This document shows positions 1-5,540 of a stretch of DNA of 9,568 bases, in pieces. Under the pieces are notes generated by a model. The model was not told the origin of the DNA and searched no databases. It was given only the letters and a program-made list of their open reading frames with translations. Origin of the DNA: an uncultured Collinsella sp. (lineage in GTDB: Bacteria; Actinomycetota; Coriobacteriia; Coriobacteriales; Coriobacteriaceae); assembly GCA_900541695.1 (NCBI GenBank), contig UQKL01000027.1, positions 1-9,568 of the forward strand, written 5' to 3'. Each line of letters begins with the position of its first letter. Position 1 is the first letter of the stretch. The translations under genes were made by a program, and so were the position numbers.

Positions 1-39
1 ACCCCGGAGGAGTACCGGAATCAGGCCCTTGCGGCCTAG
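1..39 (+). CDS. IS3-family transposase (OrfB), last 12 codons only
   Basis: The frame from base 1 reads TPEEYRNQALAA and then TAG. This short tail is typical of the extreme C-terminus of IS3/IS150 OrfB DDE transposases, just after the integrase core, where the (T/S)PxxYR motif is conserved. The catalytic DDE residues lie outside the window, so whether the enzyme is intact is unknown. The matching IS-end-like sequence shortly downstream supports the call. With only 12 residues visible, the identification rests on the motif plus context. Confidence 0.55.
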   Translation, partial: TPEEYRNQALAA

Positions 40-51
40 TCGCTATTTAGG

Positions 52-77
52 GCGTCCAAGATTTGGGGCGCAGTTCA
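52..77 (+). repeat. Probable right terminal inverted repeat of the IS
   Basis: The segment begins GCGTCCAAGATTT and ends GGGGCGCAGTTCA. It keeps the GTCCAA block, the G-run and the GCAG..CA terminus of IS150-type right ends as I recall them. It begins 13 bp after the transposase stop, the usual place for the right repeat in this family. The left repeat is outside the window, so complementarity could not be verified. Confidence 0.5.
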
Positions 78-113
78 GTGCGAGCTGCAGGGTCTTTTGT
101 CAAGCGATGCGAC

Positions 114-149
114 AAAAATGATCCGTTTGCCTCCGTCCCCAAGGGATCA
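114..149 (-). terminator. Probable terminator of the PAS-HTH regulator gene
   Basis: Read on the minus strand after the stop at 155-157, the sequence has TGATCC (149-144), a 19-nt loop, then GGATCA (124-119), followed directly by a run of five T (118-114). The 6-bp stem with a U-tract fits a weak rho-independent terminator. The large loop is unusual and can be folded further. A second inverted repeat, TTTTGTC (95-101) with GACAAAA (111-117), adjoins it and shares the T tract. Confidence 0.5.
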
Positions 150-154
150 GTGGG

Positions 155-862
155 TTAGCCCTCCTTACGGACCTTTTGCAGATAGCGGTAGACGCTGGGC
201 TCAGAGATTCCAAGCGCGGCGGCAGCGCAGGCTACGGCGCCCTTGAGCATGAACACCCCATTGCCGTTGAGATGGCGAATGACGTCCACGCGGTCGCTCT
301 GACCAAGCGACGCTACATCCAGCCCGCGCGCGCTCAGCAACTCGGCAATGCTGCGGTCGATGAGCTCCTGTGTGGACTCCGAAAGACTTTCGACCTCGAT
401 AGACGCGGGCTCCGTGCGCGTCGGCGCCGCGTCGAAGCAGGCCATGAGCTGCTGCGCCATGGCGTTGATGGAACGCACGGTCGAGAGGTCGGTGTTGACG
501 CAGAGCATACCGACGATCTCGTCATTCTCGCGGATAAAGAACGTCGCGGACTCCAACGTCTTGCCACCGGCGCCGCGCCCTTCATAGCCCGTAATAAACG
601 GCAGGTCGCGATACTTGGCGTCGTGCATGATCTTGAGTGCCAGATCGGTGGCGGGGCCGCCGACCTTGCGGCCGCTCACGATGCCGTTGCGAATATCGAC
701 AATGGCGTGGTCGGGATCCGAGAAATCGTGCAGCACGATTTCGCTGTTCTTACCGAGTATCTGCTCCAGGAAATCGACCATCGGCAAAAAGCGACGTACG
801 GTCTCGTTCACGGGCAACTCCTTGGGGTGAAATCGGAAATGTTCATAACAATTTTTTCTCAT
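155..862 (-). CDS. YheO/DauR-type transcriptional regulator (PAS-like domain plus HTH)
   Basis: A 235-residue cytoplasmic DNA-binding regulator. An N-terminal YheO-like PAS domain (about residues 18-140) contains the hallmark stretches EIVLHD, IVSGR.VGGPATDLAL and LESATFFIREN. A C-terminal HTH_22-type region (about 166-235) has the helix-turn-helix around ALGISEPSVYRYLQKVRK. Length matches E. coli YheO and DauR (roughly 210-245 aa). The frame stays open to a TTG at 952. I prefer the ATG at 862 because the conserved domain begins soon after it, an AGGA lies 12 nt upstream (a little far), and the ATG at 889 and the TTG lack ribosome sites. The gene is divergent from an NCS2 permease, so control of that transporter is the obvious guess. 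Known members respond to small molecules (DauR acts in D-arginine catabolism); the ligand here is unknown. Confidence 0.88.
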   Translation of the reverse strand: MRKNCYEHFRFHPKELPVNETVRRFLPMVDFLEQILGKNSEIVLHDFSDPDHAIVDIRNGIVSGRKVGGPATDLALKIMHDAKYRDLPFITGYEGRGAGGKTLESATFFIRENDEIVGMLCVNTDLSTVRSINAMAQQLMACFDAAPTRTEPASIEVESLSESTQELIDRSIAELLSARGLDVASLGQSDRVDVIRHLNGNGVFMLKGAVACAAAALGISEPSVYRYLQKVRKEG

Positions 863-886
863 GGTAACACGCCATTCCTCATCTCG

Positions 887-899
887 CATATTCGCAGGT
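887..899 (+). repeat. Left copy of a 13-bp inverted pair: candidate regulator site
   Basis: CATATTCGCAGGT here matches the reverse complement of 992-1004 (CATTTTCGCAGGT) at 12 of 13 positions, including nine uninterrupted bases TTCGCAGGT. It lies 25 bp upstream of the preferred regulator start. Paired copies in a divergent promoter region suggest binding sites for the PAS-HTH protein. That is inference; no operator sequence is known to me for this subfamily. Confidence 0.4.
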
Positions 900-991
900 A
901 CATTGCGTAATACAGACGAACGGTAGGAATTTGGCGGTAAACGGTCGACCAAAAGAAAAGTTAGATGTTATTTTGACCAGACACTTTCCTG

Positions 992-1004
992 ACCTGCGAA
1001 AATG
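992..1004 (-). repeat. Right copy of the 13-bp inverted pair
   Basis: The minus strand reads CATTTTCGCAGGT, pairing with the site at 887-899 across 92 bp. It lies 44 bp upstream of the candidate -35 of the permease promoter, where an activator site would be expected. Two copies could allow looping or separate control of the two divergent genes. Confidence 0.4.
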
Positions 1005-1047
1005 CATTGCCTCAGCTCAAGAATAGTCTGATAACAAAAAATTATTA

Positions 1048-1076
1048 TTGAGAATGAGAATCATCTTTAATACGAT
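1048..1076 (+). promoter_or_regulatory. Probable sigma70-type promoter of the permease gene
   Basis: TTGAGA (1048-1053) and TACGAT (1071-1076) are separated by 17 bp. An A/T-rich tract (about 1033-1049) lies just upstream and could act as an UP element. The predicted transcription start near 1083 leaves a leader of about 80 nt before the ATG at 1164. It also makes the longer frame starting at 1077 unlikely, because that codon would fall before the start of the RNA. I saw no purine riboswitch fold in the leader. Confidence 0.55.
1050..1068 (+). promoter_or_regulatory. Fur-box-like sequence over the permease promoter
   Basis: GAGAATGAGAATCATCTTT matches 14 of 19 positions of the classical Fur box GATAATGATAATCATTATC, including the central AATGA.AATCAT block. 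It overlaps the end of the candidate -35 and the spacer, where a bound repressor would block polymerase. Iron-dependent control of a purine-type permease is inference from this match alone. Confidence 0.4.
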
Positions 1077-1163
1077 ATGCAACGAAGGCACAACCTCACC
1101 CCCGCACTGCGTCACAATAGAGCGTTAGATGCGAAAACAACTACTTCGAGGATTGGTGGTCAA

Positions 1164-2558
1164 ATGGCCCAGGAGACGGTTACGAACGGCACTGAAGCCC
1201 TGTTCACTCGCGAAGGCATGCCGCCCGTTAAGGAAATGATCCCGTGTGCCCTTCAGCACGTACTGGCATCGTTTGCCGGCATTATTACCCCGGCGGTCAT
1301 CATGGCCGGCGTCTACGGCTTTAATAGCCAGCAGAGCACCGACATCATTCAGGTCGCGCTCATTCTTTCAGCAATCGACACGGCCCTTCAGGCGTTCGCT
1401 CCCTTCCGTCGCATCGGCGGCGGCCTGCCCATCGTCATGGGCGTCTCGTTCGCGTTCCTGCCGGCCCTTCAGGCCATGGGCGCCTCGGGCTTTAGCTTTG
1501 GTGCGCTGCTGGGCGGCGAGATTGTCGGCGGTGCCGTCGCGGTCCTCTTTGGTCTGGCCTACAGCAAGATCAAGTGGCTGTTCCCGCCCGTCGTGACCGG
1601 TACGGTCATCTTCTCCATCGGCGTTTCGCTGTATCCCACGGCCGTCAAGTATATGGCCGGCGGTATGGGTACGCCGCTGTGGGGCACCCCGCAGGCCTGG
1701 TGCGTCGCTCTTATCACCTTCGCCGTGGTCTTTGCGCTCGCCAACTTTGGCAAGGGCACGCTCAAGCTGGGATCCGTGTTCTTTGGCATGATCGTTGGCA
1801 TGATCGTTTCGATCCCCTTTGGCATGATCGACTTCTCCAGCGTCGCCACCGCTCAGGTCTTCGCCCTTCCCAAGCTCATGCCCTACGCGCTCGAGTTTGA
1901 TCCCGAGGTCTGCATTACCCTCGCCGTCGTGTTCCCCATGGTTGCCATCCAGGTTATCGGTGACGTCTCTGCCGCCTGCCTGGGCTCCATCGACCGTATG
2001 CCCACCGAGCGCGAGCTCTCTGGCGCTATCGTGTCCCAGGGCATCACCTCTATGGTCGGCGGCCTGTTGGGCGGTCTTCCCACTAGCGCCCTTGGCCAGA
2101 ACGTGGGTATCATCTGCTCCAACAAGGTCGTCAACAAGTGGGTCTTTGTGATCATCGCGGCCGTTTTTGCCGTCGCCGGTCTGTTCCCGCAGCTCTCTGC
2201 CGTCCTTTCCGCTATCCCGCAGCCTGTCATCGGCGGCGCGACCGTCGGCGTCTTTGGCACCATCACCATGAACGGCGTGCGCATGTTCACCCGCGAGGGC
2301 CTCACGCAGCGCACTACCACCATCGTCGGTACCTCCGTCGTCTTTGGCCTGGGTATCTGGATGGCCGGCGGCTGCCTCGCCGGCGAGGGTATGCCCACCT
2401 GGGTGTCCACCGTCATCGGCTCCAATGCCGTAACCCCCACCGCCATTATGGCCATTGTCCTTAACCTGATCCTTCCGCAGACGCCGGTCGTGGCTCAGCA
2501 CATCGATGCTGCCAAGGACGCTGCCGTTGATCTGGTCTTGCCCGAGAGCAAGAAGTAA
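1164..2558 (+). CDS. NCS2 (nucleobase:cation symporter-2) family purine/uracil-xanthine permease
   Basis: A 464-residue integral membrane transporter, a normal length for the family, with about 14 hydrophobic segments. Landmarks in order: LQHVLASFAG in TM1 with Gln31-His32; the PPVVTGTVIFSIGVSLYP block; IQVIGD in TM8; the loop into TM9 with PTERELSGAIVSQG; and the TM10 signature GQNVGI with Gln312-Asn313. The start at 1164 is preceded by GAGGA (1148-1152) and by GGTGG closer in. An upstream in-frame ATG at 1077 lies before the predicted transcription start and has no family homology. Oddity: the TM8 glutamate and the TM9 aspartate usual in this family appear to be Gln263 and Gln292. Substrate is probably a purine (xanthine, urate or similar), but cannot be fixed from sequence. 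The divergent PAS-HTH gene is the likely regulator. Confidence 0.9.
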   Translation: MAQETVTNGTEALFTREGMPPVKEMIPCALQHVLASFAGIITPAVIMAGVYGFNSQQSTDIIQVALILSAIDTALQAFAPFRRIGGGLPIVMGVSFAFLPALQAMGASGFSFGALLGGEIVGGAVAVLFGLAYSKIKWLFPPVVTGTVIFSIGVSLYPTAVKYMAGGMGTPLWGTPQAWCVALITFAVVFALANFGKGTLKLGSVFFGMIVGMIVSIPFGMIDFSSVATAQVFALPKLMPYALEFDPEVCITLAVVFPMVAIQVIGDVSAACLGSIDRMPTERELSGAIVSQGITSMVGGLLGGLPTSALGQNVGIICSNKVVNKWVFVIIAAVFAVAGLFPQLSAVLSAIPQPVIGGATVGVFGTITMNGVRMFTREGLTQRTTTIVGTSVVFGLGIWMAGGCLAGEGMPTWVSTVIGSNAVTPTAIMAIVLNLILPQTPVVAQHIDAAKDAAVDLVLPESKK

Positions 2559-2574
2559 CCAATTCGGTGCTATA

Positions 2575-2640
2575 CGTCGGCGGACGCATCGCCTCGTCCG
2601 CCGACGCCATGCGGCGCCAGGCCGCACTTCAACCGCCCCT
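2575..2640 (+). terminator. Tandem hairpins downstream of the permease, probable terminator
   Basis: A perfect 12-bp stem, CGTCGGCGGACG (2575-2586) with CGTCCGCCGACG (2595-2606) and an 8-nt loop, starts 16 bp after the stop codon. A second 6-bp stem, TGCGGC (2610-2615) with GCCGCA (2621-2626), follows. Only a short T run (TTTT near 2640) comes after, so this is a strong structure with a weak U-tract. It could stop transcription or protect the 3' end of the mRNA. Confidence 0.6.
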
Positions 2641-2662
2641 TTTGCGTGCATCGCTTGTCGAA

Positions 2663-2718
2663 TTACGTTATAGCTAGCTATATTATAGGAAGGTATAATA
2701 TAGCTAGCTATAACGTAA
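2663..2718. repeat. Perfect 25-bp inverted repeat with nested 14-bp palindromes, upstream of the ATPase gene
   Basis: Arms 2663-2687 and 2694-2718 are exact reverse complements separated by GGAAGG. Each arm contains the palindrome TATAGCTAGCTATA (2669-2682 and 2699-2712), with centres 30 bp apart, close to three helical turns. A possible promoter, TTGTCG (2655-2660), 18 bp, TATATT (2679-2684), would overlap the left palindrome. The right arm ends at the ribosome-binding site of the gene at 2734. As DNA it looks like a double operator; as RNA it would fold into a long A/U-rich hairpin just before the start codon. Autoregulation by the downstream winged-helix protein is inference. Confidence 0.9.
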
Positions 2719-2733
2719 AGGAAGGATGGCCCT

Positions 2734-4125
2734 GTGTTTATCGGAAGAACAGCGGAAATGTCTGAGCTCAATCGACTGTATGGCACGGGCTCCTTTGAGA
2801 TGCCTGTGATTTACGGCCGCCGTCGCGTGGGCAAAACGCGCCTTATCACAGAGTTCATCCAAGGCAAGAAGGCTATTTACTTTCAAGCTCGTCGTACCAA
2901 TGCGGAGGCAAACCTGCACGGCTTTAGCCAGGCGATACTTGCAGGCTCGGTTGGTGCTGCAGGCGTGTCGTTTCGTAGTTTTGACGAAGCGTTCGATGCA
3001 TTGGCCACCATGGCTCGAGCGGAACGTTTGATTGTCGTGATTGACGAGTATCCCTATCTCGCCCAATCGAATCCCGAGATCAGCTCGTTGCTGCAAGACA
3101 AGATTGATCACCTGTACAAAGAGACCAGGCTCATGCTGATTCTATGCGGCTCGTCTCTTTCGTTTATGGAGGAACAGGTATTGGGCTACGAGAGCCCACT
3201 ATACGGTAGGCGTACGGCCCAGTTTAAGATCATGCCGCTCGATTTTACGACGACCCTCGGCCTGTGGCAGAGCATGGGTCGCGAAGACGCTGCGGTTTGC
3301 TATGGCATGACGGGCGGCATTCCTGCATATATCGAGAAAGTCGATCCTACCGTATCGCTCAAGGACAACATCAAGCGTCTTTTTCTTACCCCTACGGGTT
3401 ATCTCTTTGAAGAGCCGAGTAACCTGCTATTGCAAGAGTGCCGCAATCCCGAGCAATATGATGCGATCGTGCAAGCAATTGCTCAGGGGCGCTCGAAGAT
3501 CTCGGAGATTGCGAGCTCTACGGGAATCCCTGCGAGCAACGTAAAGAGCTATGTGGATAAGCTGGCGTCGCTTGGGATTGTCGAGCGCGAGCTGCCCCTA
3601 AACGAGACGAGCAATAAGCGGGCTGTGTATCTGCTGAGCGACCAGATGTTTAGGTTCTGGTACAAGTTTGTGCCGCAGAACATTGGGCTGATTCAAAACG
3701 ATATGGCCGAGATGGCGTATAAGCGCATTGAGCCGCACGTATCGGATTACATGGGTACGGTCTTTGAGCTTATATGCAGACAATACGTGTACGAACTCGC
3801 GCGCGCGGGCCAGCTCGATGTGGTTCCGGCGAGCGTCGGGCGCTGGTGGGGGACGGACAATCGCACGCATACGCAGGAAGAAATCGACTTGATTGTTGAC
3901 GATGGCGAGGGCGCCGCGCTGTTTGCGGAGTGCAAATGGCGCAATGAACCGGCGGGCGAAGACGTGCTGCAAAAGCTCGTGTATCGAAGTGAGCTCTTTA
4001 GACGGCAACGAAAAAGCTATGCACTTTTCTCAAAAAGCGGCTTTACGCAAGGATGTCAGGAAGCTGCGGCGAGCAGGGGAGATACCAAGCTGATTTCGTT
4101 TGCCGAGATGTGCGAGCGGAGATAA
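2734..4125 (+). CDS. ATPase with winged helix and C-terminal PD-(D/E)XK-like domain (Arch_ATPase/DUF234 type)
   Basis: A 463-residue protein. The N-terminal P-loop ATPase starts almost at residue 1 (FIGR). Walker A is GRRRVGKT (28-35), Walker B IVVIDE (100-105), and a sensor-like LILCGSS follows. A winged-helix region (about 255-290) contains ISEIASSTGIPASNVKSYVDKL. The C-terminal domain has D385 and E399-C-K401, the D...ExK pattern of PD-(D/E)XK nucleases and of DUF234. No signal peptide or membrane segment is seen. The start is GTG at 2734 with AGGAAGGA (2719-2726) 7 nt upstream; the ATG at 2726 is out of frame. The molecular role of this family is not established. It is abundant in archaea and anaerobic bacteria and related to STAND-type NTPases. 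By eye its codons are less GC-rich than those of the permease, which fits transfer. Confidence 0.85.
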   Translation: MFIGRTAEMSELNRLYGTGSFEMPVIYGRRRVGKTRLITEFIQGKKAIYFQARRTNAEANLHGFSQAILAGSVGAAGVSFRSFDEAFDALATMARAERLIVVIDEYPYLAQSNPEISSLLQDKIDHLYKETRLMLILCGSSLSFMEEQVLGYESPLYGRRTAQFKIMPLDFTTTLGLWQSMGREDAAVCYGMTGGIPAYIEKVDPTVSLKDNIKRLFLTPTGYLFEEPSNLLLQECRNPEQYDAIVQAIAQGRSKISEIASSTGIPASNVKSYVDKLASLGIVERELPLNETSNKRAVYLLSDQMFRFWYKFVPQNIGLIQNDMAEMAYKRIEPHVSDYMGTVFELICRQYVYELARAGQLDVVPASVGRWWGTDNRTHTQEEIDLIVDDGEGAALFAECKWRNEPAGEDVLQKLVYRSELFRRQRKSYALFSKSGFTQGCQEAAASRGDTKLISFAEMCERR

Positions 4126-4317
4126 CCAAGCGCGCTCTGATGTGATGCTCGGAATGGGTCGCGCTTTCCGGATCGCCCTTCAAGCGGAAGCTCATATGTT
4201 CAAGAAATGGGAGGCAGCTCATCGCGAGCTGGGGCCTTTTGTTTGGAGCGGAGGCAGAATCCCGGAATTCAGGCAATCAGGTGGTCAGGGGTTGAGCGAG
4301 CGTCGCGCTAAGGATAC
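4126..4317. other. Non-coding stretch between the ATPase gene and the 23-bp repeats
   Basis: I see no convincing gene here. The open frames crossing it lack a ribosome site and resemble no family. It holds one small hairpin described separately (4215-4244). The stretch may be the scar of whatever event removed the front half of the DUF4143 gene downstream, but no recognisable ATPase sequence survives in any frame I read. Confidence 0.5.
4215..4244 (+). terminator. Weak candidate terminator after the ATPase gene
   Basis: CAGCTC (4215-4220) pairs with GAGCTG (4226-4231) around a 5-nt loop, followed by GGGCC and then TTTTGTTT (4237-4244). The stem is only 6 bp and the T tract starts 5 nt late, so it is marginal. 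Its position about 90 bp after the stop codon at 4125 fits a terminator for that gene. Confidence 0.35.
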
Positions 4318-4432
4318 CAAGCGTAAAACCTTCGATGAATATGGCGTAAAAACTACATCGGTCATGGCGTAAAAACTACATTGAAAGTAGCGTAAAAACA
4401 GCATTGAGAATGGCGTAATTTCGCATATCGCA
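4318..4432. repeat. Five tandem units with an exact 23-bp period
   Basis: The core GCGTAA begins at 4321, 4344, 4367, 4390 and 4413, exactly 23 bp apart each time. The two best units (4341 and 4364) share ATGGCGTAAAAACTACAT. The unit at 4387 matches the one before it at 18 of 23 positions. The outer units at 4318 and 4410 are more diverged. The array is not protein-coding and ends 3 bp before the DUF4143 remnant begins. The constant period and decayed edges suggest an iteron-like or multi-copy binding array. There are no unique spacers, so it is not a CRISPR. Confidence 0.88.
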
Positions 4433-4435
4433 TGA

Positions 4436-5086
4436 TCGCCCGAGCTTGCACACGGCCTTTTGCGAGCTCTTGCCATGAACGAGAGCCAGGCTGTCACGTA
4501 CAAGACGCTCGTAAAGGACGCCTCGTACGGTGAGGCGGGCCCCGACGAGAGGACCATCGCTGCGTACCTGGATCTCTTCAACAGGCTCAAGCTGACCGAG
4601 GACCTGTGCGGATGGGAGCCGCCCATGCGCTCGAAGGCCCGCGTTCGCGTGCGCCCCAAGCGCTACTTCTGTGACCCGTCACTTGCGGCGGCGTTGCTGG
4701 GGGCTACCCCTGAGCGGCTGCTTGGCGATATGCAAACGCTGGGGATGCTCTTTGAGAACCTTGTTCTGCGCGACGTGCGCGTGTTCCTTTCCACCTACGG
4801 CGGTGTCGACAACAGTGCCCATTATTTCCGAGATGAGAAGGGCCTTGAGGTCGATCTGATCGTTGAGCACGACGGGCGCTGGGGAGCCATCGAGGTCAAG
4901 CTGAGTGATGCGAAAGCAGACGATGGAGCGAGAAATCTCAAGGCGCTGGAGAGAAAAGTGCTCTCCAATCCTGCCGCCCAGAATGCCGCGCCGGCGTTTT
5001 TGGCGGTCGTGGTTGGAAAGGGGAGCATTGCCTACACACGCGACGACGGCGTGGCGGTGATCCCCGTGGCGGCACTTGGGGCGTAG
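4436..5086 (+). pseudogene. C-terminal half of a DUF4143 ATP-binding protein, ATPase domain missing
   Basis: Family-like sequence starts without a start codon (in-frame HGLLRALA at 4451-4474; the previous stop is 4433-4435). It continues through the DUF4143 hallmark RTIAAYLDLFNRLKLTEDL, SKARVRVRPKRYFCDPSLAAALLG and GMLFENLVLRDVRVF. It ends with a nuclease-like pattern: Asp (4853-4855) in GLEVDLIVE, then Glu-x-Lys (4892-4900) in IEVKLSD. Intact members are about 400 aa with an N-terminal AAA_14 P-loop domain; here no Walker A or B is found in any upstream frame. A 203-residue product could start at ATG 4475, but no good ribosome site precedes it, so I call a truncated remnant. The 23-bp array ends 3 bp upstream. 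The alternative is a functional stand-alone domain. Confidence 0.75.
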
Positions 5087-5336
5087 TGGTTTTGCGGGGC
5101 GTGCCGTGCTTCCTTTACCGAAAATCCATTTGGTAAACCAGATGCTCGCGGATAGAATAAAGTCGACGGCAGCCCAAGTAGTGAAGAGCTGGGCAGCGCC
5201 GTTGCTTGGTCAAGAGGTCAGTGCCTTAATGGCAGCGACTTGTTATGCTTCGAATGCTGCTTGAGTGCCTCGGAAAGTTCGATAAGCGCCGTGAAGAGCA
5301 AGACCAAAGCAACCAAGAGCTCTATGGGCTCTGATG
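5087..5336. other. Intergenic stretch without a recognisable gene
   Basis: No frame here shows a known domain with a start and ribosome site. The most notable item is a minus-strand open frame ending at 5218, with an in-frame TTG at 5316, that would encode a 32-residue peptide with a hydrophobic front (VALVLLFTALIEL) and a basic tail. It has no clear ribosome site. The stretch could be decayed coding DNA left with the DUF4143 remnant, or a small RNA gene ending at the terminator at 5337-5382. Confidence 0.4.
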
Positions 5337-5382
5337 GGCCCGGGATGACCTCTGATTCAAGTCACCGGGCCTCAATCTTTTT
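5337..5382 (+). terminator. Rho-independent terminator
   Basis: GGCCCGG (5337-5343) pairs with CCGGGCC (5365-5371). A 2-nt bulge leads to an inner TGAC/GTCA stem and an 11-nt loop. A TTTTT run (5378-5382) follows the stem after 6 nt. It reads on the plus strand only; the minus side has no T tract. It lies 250 bp past the DUF4143 remnant and about 160 bp before the exonuclease gene, so it separates the two. The transcript it ends is not obvious. Confidence 0.7.
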
Positions 5383-5477
5383 CATGCATTTGAATAGAGC
5401 GGGCGACTCTCTTGGGGTCGACTGTATGGCGTGTGCCTGGCACGCGTGGCATTGCGTCCCACTTTTGAGTCCGCACG

Positions 5478-5507
5478 GGCGGCTATCCTTACGGCAATGT
5501 AGCCGCC
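5478..5507 (+). promoter_or_regulatory. Hairpin in the leader region of the exonuclease gene
   Basis: GGCGGCTA (5478-5485) and TAGCCGCC (5500-5507) form an 8-bp perfect stem with a 14-nt loop, ending 33 bp before the ATG at 5541. There is no T run after it, so it is not a classical terminator. It could be an operator or an mRNA leader structure. I found no convincing -35/-10 pair for this gene nearby. Confidence 0.4.
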
Positions 5508-5540
5508 TATGTAGTAAGCGGCGGGCAACGGAGAAAGGCC

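Larger units (their letters stand above)
1..77 (+). mobile_element. Right end of an IS3-family (IS150-like) insertion sequence, cut by the window edge
   Basis: Seen: an open frame ending in a TPEEYR-type tail and a stop at 37-39, followed by a short non-coding stretch that ends at 77 in GGGGCGCAGTTCA. Known: IS3-family OrfB transposases (rve integrase) often end in a (T/S)P.(E/Q)YR..AL.A tail, and IS150-type right ends read roughly CGTCCAAC...GGGTGCAGTACA, which 53-77 resembles. Inference: this is the distal end of an IS whose body lies left of the window. The target-site duplication cannot be checked from here, so the boundary at 77 is approximate. Confidence 0.6.

Noticed and set aside
176..910. 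Plus-strand open frame of 244 codons opposite the regulator
   Set aside because: It mirrors the conserved regulator coding strand, has no ribosome site and shows no domain.
1083..1163. Purine riboswitch in the permease leader
   Set aside because: The leader is only about 80 nt and I could not find the conserved junction sequences of a purine aptamer or a following terminator.
1368..2786. Long minus-strand open frame (472 codons) opposite the permease
   Set aside because: Its translation is a D/G/H/R-rich, low-complexity sequence without any fold-like pattern, produced by the GC-rich codons of the permease; it also runs through the terminator hairpins and the palindrome.
4100..4372. Plus-strand open frame of 90 codons between the ATPase gene and the repeats
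   Set aside because: It overlaps the end of the ATPase gene, has no ribosome site, runs into the tandem repeats and resembles no family.
4318..4432. CRISPR array
   Set aside because: The period is 23 bp with up to 18 shared bases, leaving no room for unique spacers, and no cas genes are visible.
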